Assembly: GCA_008638415.1 (NCBI GenBank)
Contig: VWVT01000008.1
Span: forward strand, 124,001 to 188,000
Reading direction: 5' to 3'
From: Nocardiopsis sinuspersici
GTDB lineage: Bacteria > Actinomycetota > Actinomycetes > Streptosporangiales > Streptosporangiaceae
DNA length: 64,000 nucleotides
Shown here: piece by piece, positions 59,711-64,000 of the stretch
Layout of the letters: the number at the start of each line of letters is the position of its first letter
Position numbering within the stretch: position 1 is the stretch's first letter
Notes under the pieces: model-generated
Told to the model about the DNA's origin: nothing
Database searches by the model: none
Seen by the model: the letters and a program-made list of their open reading frames with translations, nothing else
Program-made: the position numbers and the translations under genes

Positions 59711-60796
59711 ATGTCCGAGCGGGTACAAGGGGTGATCTCCCGTGCCAAGGGAGCACCCGTCGAACTGACCACGATCGTGGTTCCCGATCCGGGACCGGGC
59801 GAGGCCGTGGTCAGGATCCAGGCGTGCGGGGTGTGCCACACCGACCTGCACTACCGCGAGGGCGGCATCAACGACGAGTTCCCGTTCCTGCTCGGCCACG
59901 AGGCCGCCGGTGTGGTGGACTCCGCGGGCGAGGGCGTGACCACCGTCGAGCCCGGTGACCACGTGGTCCTCAACTGGCGTGCGGTGTGCGGCGACTGCCG
60001 CGCCTGCCGCCGGGGACGGCACCAGTACTGCTTCGACACGCACAACGCCGAGCAGAGGATGACGCTGGAGGACGGCACCGAACTCTCCCCCGCCCTGGGC
60101 ATCGGCGCGTTCGCCGAGAAGACCCTGGTCGCCGCCGGGCAGTGCACGAAGGTCGACCCGCAGGCCTCCCCCGCCGCGGCCGGCCTGCTCGGCTGCGGGA
60201 TCATGGCCGGTATCGGCGCCGCCATCAACACCGGGGGCGTGGGCCTCGGCGACTCGGTCGCCGTCATCGGCTGCGGCGGCGTGGGCAGCGCGGCGGTCGC
60301 CGGCGCGCGCCTGGCCGGGGCCAACCGGATCATCGCCGTGGACCTGGAGGACCGCAAGCTCGAATGGGCGAGCGGCTTCGGCGCCACCCACACCGTCAAC
60401 GCCTCCTACACCGACCCGGTCGAGACCATCCGCGACCTGACCGGCGGTTTCGGCGCCGACGTGGTCATCGACGCCGTGGGCACGCCCAGGACCTACGAGC
60501 AGGCCTTCTACGCCCGCGACCTGGCGGGCACGGTCGTCCTGGTCGGCGTGCCCACTCCGGAGATGCGCCTGGACCTGCCGCTGCTGGACGTCTTCGGCCG
60601 CGGCGGCGCGCTGAAGTCCTCCTGGTACGGCGACTGCCTGCCCTCGCGCGACTTCCCCATGCTCGTCGACCTGTACCTGCAGGGCCGTCTGGACCTGGAG
60701 GGCTTCGTGACCGAGGAGATCGGACTGAACGACGTCGAGGAGGCCTTCGCCCGCATGGAGCGCGGCGACGTCCTGCGATCGGTGGTGATGCTGTGA
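59711..60796 (+). CDS. mscR: S-(hydroxymethyl)mycothiol dehydrogenase
   Basis: A 361-residue zinc MDR enzyme of the class III ADH type. Catalytic ligands are in [11 protein letters not shown] (Cys, about 40) and GHEAAG; structural zinc Cys are in [15 protein letters not shown] (about 96-110); the NAD site is VIGCGGVG (about 181-188). It oxidises the formaldehyde-mycothiol adduct to S-formylmycothiol and is specific to mycothiol-using actinobacteria. ATG 59711 fits the family N-terminus. The next gene overlaps its stop by 4 bp. Confidence 0.9.
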   Translation: MSERVQGVISRAKGAPVELTTIVVPDPGPGEAVVRIQACGVCHTDLHYREGGINDEFPFLLGHEAAGVVDSAGEGVTTVEPGDHVVLNWRAVCGDCRACRRGRHQYCFDTHNAEQRMTLEDGTELSPALGIGAFAEKTLVAAGQCTKVDPQASPAAAGLLGCGIMAGIGAAINTGGVGLGDSVAVIGCGGVGSAAVAGARLAGANRIIAVDLEDRKLEWASGFGATHTVNASYTDPVETIRDLTGGFGADVVIDAVGTPRTYEQAFYARDLAGTVVLVGVPTPEMRLDLPLLDVFGRGGALKSSWYGDCLPSRDFPMLVDLYLQGRLDLEGFVTEEIGLNDVEEAFARMERGDVLRSVVML

Positions 60797-61425
60797 GCGT
60801 CGAACGAGTGGAGCACCTGACCACATCGGGAACCTTCGCCCTGGACGGCGGAGAGTGGGAGGTCGACAACAACGTCTGGGTGGTGGGCGACCGCGACCAG
60901 GCCCTGGTGATCGACGCGGCGCACGACGCGGACGCCATCCTCGGCGTGGTGGGCGACCGCGAACTGGTGGCGGTGGTGTGCACGCACGGGCACAGCGACC
61001 ACGTCAACGCCGCTCCGGCGCTCGCCGACGCCACCGGCGCGCCCATCCTGCTGCACCCGGCCGACCGGGTGCTGTGGGACATGACCCACCCCGACAGGGC
61101 GCCCGACGCCGAGCTGTCCCAGGGGCAGACCATCAAGATCGCCGGGACCGAGCTGACCGTGCTGCACACCCCGGGACACGCCCCGGGCGCGGTGTGCCTG
61201 TACGCCCCCGAGCTGGGTGTGCTGTTCAGCGGGGACACCCTGTTCCAGGGCGGCCCCGGGGCGACGGGGCGGTCCTACTCGGACTTCCCCACGATCGTGG
61301 AGTCCATCCGCGACCGGCTGCTCAGCCTGCCGGAGGAGACGGTGGTCAACACCGGGCACGGTCCCTCCACCACGATCGGTGCCGAGGCACCGCACCTTCA
61401 GGAGTGGATCGACCGGGGCCACTGA
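60793..61425 (+). CDS. MBL-fold hydrolase coupled to mscR (probable S-formylmycothiol hydrolase)
   Basis: A 210-residue glyoxalase-II-like MBL hydrolase. The metal motif HGHSDH is at about 72-77, with further ligands in [13 protein letters not shown] (His, about 129), FSGDTLF (Asp) and NTGHGPST (His). GTG 60793 overlaps the mscR stop (GTGA). This gene pair is conserved in mycobacteria (Rv2259-Rv2260), so it likely hydrolyses S-formylmycothiol to formate and mycothiol. Confidence 0.88.
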   Translation: MSVERVEHLTTSGTFALDGGEWEVDNNVWVVGDRDQALVIDAAHDADAILGVVGDRELVAVVCTHGHSDHVNAAPALADATGAPILLHPADRVLWDMTHPDRAPDAELSQGQTIKIAGTELTVLHTPGHAPGAVCLYAPELGVLFSGDTLFQGGPGATGRSYSDFPTIVESIRDRLLSLPEETVVNTGHGPSTTIGAEAPHLQEWIDRGH

Positions 61426-61479
61426 GGGGACGTCCGCCGGGGCGCGCGGCGCGCCCCGGCGGCGGTGCCCGGACCCGTG

Positions 61480-61941
61480 TCAGCGCAGGAGCATCTCGCC
61501 GACCGTCTCGCCCCCCAGCACCCGTCCGGTGGGGCGGAAACCGAGCCTGAGGTAGAAGTCCTCCGGACCGCCCTCGCCCGGCACCCACATCACGGTGACG
61601 CGGTCGTTGCCCCGGCGGCGGGCCTCCTCGCACACGGCCTGGACGGCGAACCGTCCGTAACCGCGGCCCTGCCCGCCCTCGGCGATGTTGAGTCTCCAGA
61701 TACCGCACCGGAAGTCCGGTTCCCGCTCCTCGGGCTGGAAGTTGGCCATGACGAATCCGACGGCCTCGTCGCCGTCCATGACCAGCCGGGGCCACGCGGT
61801 CCCACATGCGGCGTAGGCCTCGGCCAGGGAGCGCTCCACGGGGGCGACGAACCGGTTCTGGTCCTCGCGGACCTTCACCCCGCAGGCGGTGACGACGTTG
61901 TCGGGAGTGATCTCCGCCAGGCGGAGGGAGGGATGGCTCAT
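61480..61941 (-). CDS. GNAT-family N-acetyltransferase (spermine/spermidine acetyltransferase-like)
   Basis: A 153-residue acetyltransferase. The acetyl-CoA loop is GQGRGYGRFAVQAVCEEARRRG (about 90-111), with DFYLRLGFRPTG near the C-terminus. The N-terminal ITPDNVVTACGVKVREDQNRFVAPVERSLAEAY resembles BltD/PaiA-type polyamine acetyltransferases. ATG 61941 follows TAGGGT by six bases with no ribosome site, so it is probably leaderless. Confidence 0.85.
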   Translation of the reverse strand: MSHPSLRLAEITPDNVVTACGVKVREDQNRFVAPVERSLAEAYAACGTAWPRLVMDGDEAVGFVMANFQPEEREPDFRCGIWRLNIAEGGQGRGYGRFAVQAVCEEARRRGNDRVTVMWVPGEGGPEDFYLRLGFRPTGRVLGGETVGEMLLR

Positions 61942-61991
61942 GAAGGCACCCTACGTTCGGGCTCCGACCGTCACCACCGCTTTCCGTCCGC

Positions 61992-63065
61992 TCACGCGGG
62001 CTGCCCGGCGACGAGGCCGCTGCCGTGCTCCATGGCGGTGAGCAGCGCGGGCACCAACCGTCCGGAGCGCTCCGTGAGCCGGTCGGGGTCGAGGAAGACG
62101 CGCAGCGCCCCCGGCGCGAGACCGGCCAGCGCGCGCCGGACCAGGGGCTCGTCCAGGCGGCCGCGCAACCCGGCCACGGTGCCCGGCCAGTGCCGCTCCT
62201 GGACGGCGCCCAGGGCCACGGCGGTGAGCCAGAGCGCGAACAGCGGACCCGACTCGGCGCCCAGGTGCTCGGCGCATGCCCGGCGCAACTCTTCCGGCCG
62301 CGCGCCCCACTCCCCCAGCACCTCCAGGGTGGGCCGGTGGGCCTCGGGCACGTCGTGGGCGGTGTCGATGACCACGGTGTCGCAGGTGTTCCAGCGCAGG
62401 AACGGCAGCAGCGGGGGAACCTCCAGGACCGTCCCGTCGAAGCGGGCGCCCTCCGCGGCGAAGCAGACCGAGCGCCGGATCCCGTGGTCGTCGTTGCCCT
62501 TGAGGCTGGGCAGGTCCTCGTGCTCGACCAGGTTGGGCACCGCGGTCAGGGCGGGGACCCCGCGCTCCCGCAGGAACCGCAGGGCGGCGCGGTCGTCGGA
62601 ACGGCCGCCGGCGTCCTCCATGAAACGGCCCATGCCGATCGCCAGGTCCCGCGGCAGGAGCAGGGCGAGCGTGGGCATGTAGGGGTTGATGACGGGGACC
62701 GCGCCGGATCCGGTGAGAACCGCCCACCGCGCCAGGTAGGCGGTGCGCGAACCCCATTCCACGAAAAGGGAGACCGCGGCTTCGGGGTGCCTTTCCACGA
62801 TTTCGCGCACGGACGCCGGAAAGTCCGCGCACACGCGTACGTCGTCCTGCAGGACCAGGTGGTGGGTGGAGTCGAAACGGGCCGCGTCGGAGAAGGCGAC
62901 CTGGGAGGCGCGCAGGGAACTGGGCGGACCACCGGGATCGGGGTCCAGGGCCAGGGAGCTGTCGGCGATCCCCAGGGAGTCCAGGACCCGGCGGGCGGAT
63001 CCGCTTCTGCTGGGATGGGCCATGACCGACGCGGACAGCACGACGGAGGAAAGGGGTTTCGGCAT
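61992..63065 (-). CDS. Glycosyltransferase-like protein with a QDD motif
   Basis: A 357-residue protein of unknown function. After SSVVLSASVMAHPSRSGSARRVLDSLG comes ATHHLV-like sequence, here DSTHHLVLQDDVRVCADF (about 67-84), whose acidic DD resembles the DxD motif of GT-A glycosyltransferases. YLARWAVLTGSGAVPVINPYMPTLALLLPRDLA follows (about 120-150). The C-terminal 150 residues show no known domain. ATG 63065 is preceded by an AT-rich stretch unusual for the window. It is convergent with GNAT and divergent from the SARP gene. Confidence 0.65.
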   Translation of the reverse strand: MPKPLSSVVLSASVMAHPSRSGSARRVLDSLGIADSSLALDPDPGGPPSSLRASQVAFSDAARFDSTHHLVLQDDVRVCADFPASVREIVERHPEAAVSLFVEWGSRTAYLARWAVLTGSGAVPVINPYMPTLALLLPRDLAIGMGRFMEDAGGRSDDRAALRFLRERGVPALTAVPNLVEHEDLPSLKGNDDHGIRRSVCFAAEGARFDGTVLEVPPLLPFLRWNTCDTVVIDTAHDVPEAHRPTLEVLGEWGARPEELRRACAEHLGAESGPLFALWLTAVALGAVQERHWPGTVAGLRGRLDEPLVRRALAGLAPGALRVFLDPDRLTERSGRLVPALLTAMEHGSGLVAGQPA

Positions 63066-63297
63066 ATTCCCAGAATAATCACAGGAAACAGGAAAGCAAG
63101 CCGCCGGGAGATAAATACCTTTTCTCGAAAAAACCCTACCCCGCCAGGTTAGCACGCGGGCATTCGATCATTCAATTCTCCTTTTCCGGAAGCGGAGCGG
63201 ATCCGCCCGGGATCTCGGAGATGCGGTTTCCGGGGGAGGAGGCTCCTGTGGGCACGTCCGGGGTGGATCCTGTCCCGGTCTCGGGGAGAATGCCGGT
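63066..63297. other. AT-rich divergent promoter region
   Basis: 232 nt between divergent starts. The first 120 nt contain several A/T runs, in contrast to the rest of the window, and must carry the promoter of the glycosyltransferase-like gene. GAGAAT (63286-63291), six bases before ATG 63298, is a likely leaderless -10 for the SARP gene. Confidence 0.45.
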
Positions 63298-64000
63298 ATG
63301 CGTGTCGAAGTCCTGGGTCCCCTGCGAGTGGTCGCCGACGGCCGTACCACGGACGTCGGCGGTCCCCGGCTGCGCGCCCTGCTGGCCCGGCTCGCGCTGG
63401 AGGCGGGACACCGGGTCGGCCACCGCACCCTGGCCGACGCCCTCTGGCCGGAGGCCGAGGCGGCGGAGGGACCGGAGAACCCCGTCTCCGCGCTGCACTC
63501 CCTGGTCTCCCGGCTGCGCCGGGCCCTGCCCGAGCCCGGCCTCCTCCGCTCCGAACCGTCCGGGTACCGCCTGGACGTTCCCGCCGAAGCCGTCGACGCC
63601 CTGCTCTTCGAACGCCTGGTGCTGCGGGGGCACGACGCCCTGCGGTCCGGGCGGCACGCGGCGGCCGCCGAACACCTCTCCCGGGCCCTTGGCCTGTGGC
63701 GGGGCGACCCTCTGGCCGACGTCGGCCCCCTGCCCTACGCCGAGGCCGCGGTGGTGCGGTTGCGGGAGGTCCGCCTGGGCGCGTTGGAGGACCGGGCCGA
63801 GGCCGGGCTGGCCCTTCCCGGCGAGGCCCCGCGCGCCGCCGAACTGGAGCGGCTGGCCGCCGCGCACCCCCTGCGCGAGCGCCTGCGCACGCTGCTCGTC
63901 ACGGTGCTCGACGCCGAGGGCAGGCGCGCCGAGGCCCTGGCCGCCTACGAGGCCTACCGGACCCGCCTGGCCGAGGAGCTGGGCTCCGGCCCCGGGCCGG
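63298..64000 (+). CDS. SARP/AfsR-family regulator, N-terminal part (runs off the window)
   Basis: The open frame starts at ATG 63298 and reaches the right edge (234 codons seen). An OmpR-type DNA-binding domain (VEVLGPLRVVADG, LRALLARLALEAGHRV, LADALWP, VSALHSLVSRLRRALP; about 2-85) is followed by a bacterial transcriptional activation domain with TPR-like helices (LERLVLRGHDALRSGRHAAAAEHLSRALGLWRGDPLADV, about 102-142, and LVTVLDAEGRRAEALAAYEAYRTRLAEELG). This is the SARP/AfsR arrangement. Whether an NB-ARC/TPR extension follows cannot be seen. Confidence 0.88.
   Translation, partial: MRVEVLGPLRVVADGRTTDVGGPRLRALLARLALEAGHRVGHRTLADALWPEAEAAEGPENPVSALHSLVSRLRRALPEPGLLRSEPSGYRLDVPAEAVDALLFERLVLRGHDALRSGRHAAAAEHLSRALGLWRGDPLADVGPLPYAEAAVVRLREVRLGALEDRAEAGLALPGEAPRAAELERLAAAHPLRERLRTLLVTVLDAEGRRAEALAAYEAYRTRLAEELGSGPGP

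Noticed and set aside
1..64000. CRISPR arrays, tRNA or rRNA genes, prophage
   Set aside because: No regularly spaced repeats, cloverleaf-like sequences, rRNA stretches or phage structural genes were recognised by eye; a tRNA scan could not be run.

Overview
The window is about 73% GC-like actinomycete DNA with G/C-ending codons, GTG/TTG starts, many 4-bp ATGA/GTGA/TTGA gene overlaps and short TANNNT-N6-RTG leaderless promoters. The S-(hydroxymethyl)mycothiol dehydrogenase, an F420-type LLM oxidoreductase, a SARP regulator, a DUF574 methyltransferase and a Streptomyces cacaoi-like blaA/blaB/blaL locus point to a filamentous actinobacterium, probably Nocardiopsis-like. No tRNA, rRNA or CRISPR array was seen.

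Layout. 1-1.1 kb: end of a secreted phosphodiester-glycosidase-type protein. 1.4-11.5 kb: a polyamine degradation locus (amidase, agmatine deiminase, APC permease, flavin amine oxidase, TetR repressor, gamma-aminobutyraldehyde dehydrogenase) with matching operators 24 nt in front of the oxidase and the dehydrogenase; an IS605-type element with tnpA and an intact tnpB sits between oxidase and repressor. 11.9-24.6 kb: polysaccharide and secreted-enzyme block (GH43, Tat-exported tyrosinase, esterase, PL11 rhamnogalacturonan lyase, methyltransferase, LacI repressor and a sugar ABC importer lacking its ATPase).

24.8-34.0 kb: the most interesting region. Seven tightly coupled genes encode a GTP cyclohydrolase II variant with the diagnostic Tyr changed to Leu, a CDP-alcohol phosphotransferase, a zinc-ligand-free MDR dehydrogenase, a PTPS-fold protein without catalytic residues, a GT4 glycosyltransferase, a methyltransferase and an AglD2/LPG-synthase-type membrane protein. 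A creatininase-family gene lies 3 kb downstream, and a decayed copy of its 3' end abuts the operon, so a VOC-CGNR-MBL block now separates two partners that were probably adjacent. Together they look like an uncharacterised pathway starting from a formamidopyrimidine nucleotide and ending in a glycosylated, membrane-associated product.

34.1-42.2 kb: TetR/MFS efflux pair with a 27-bp operator, DUF574 methyltransferase, SpoIIE-type phosphatase, a class A beta-lactamase homologue that has lost Glu166 and Asn170, and a zinc dehydrogenase. 42.4-47.3 kb: L-rhamnose catabolism (rhaB, rhaD-type fusion, rhaI) behind LacI-type operators. 47.4-57.3 kb: lysE/lysG, LLM oxidoreductase, blaB-blaA facing blaL, DUF3817 protein, secreted PLC-like phosphodiesterase, Tat-exported peptidoglycan amidase, and a MarR repressor with two strong palindromes in front of a membrane protein. 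57.3-64 kb: a LysR gene split by a tnpB-only element whose precise removal restores the reading frame, mycothiol-dependent formaldehyde detoxification (mscR plus MBL hydrolase), a GNAT acetyltransferase, a glycosyltransferase-like protein and the start of a SARP regulator that runs off the end.
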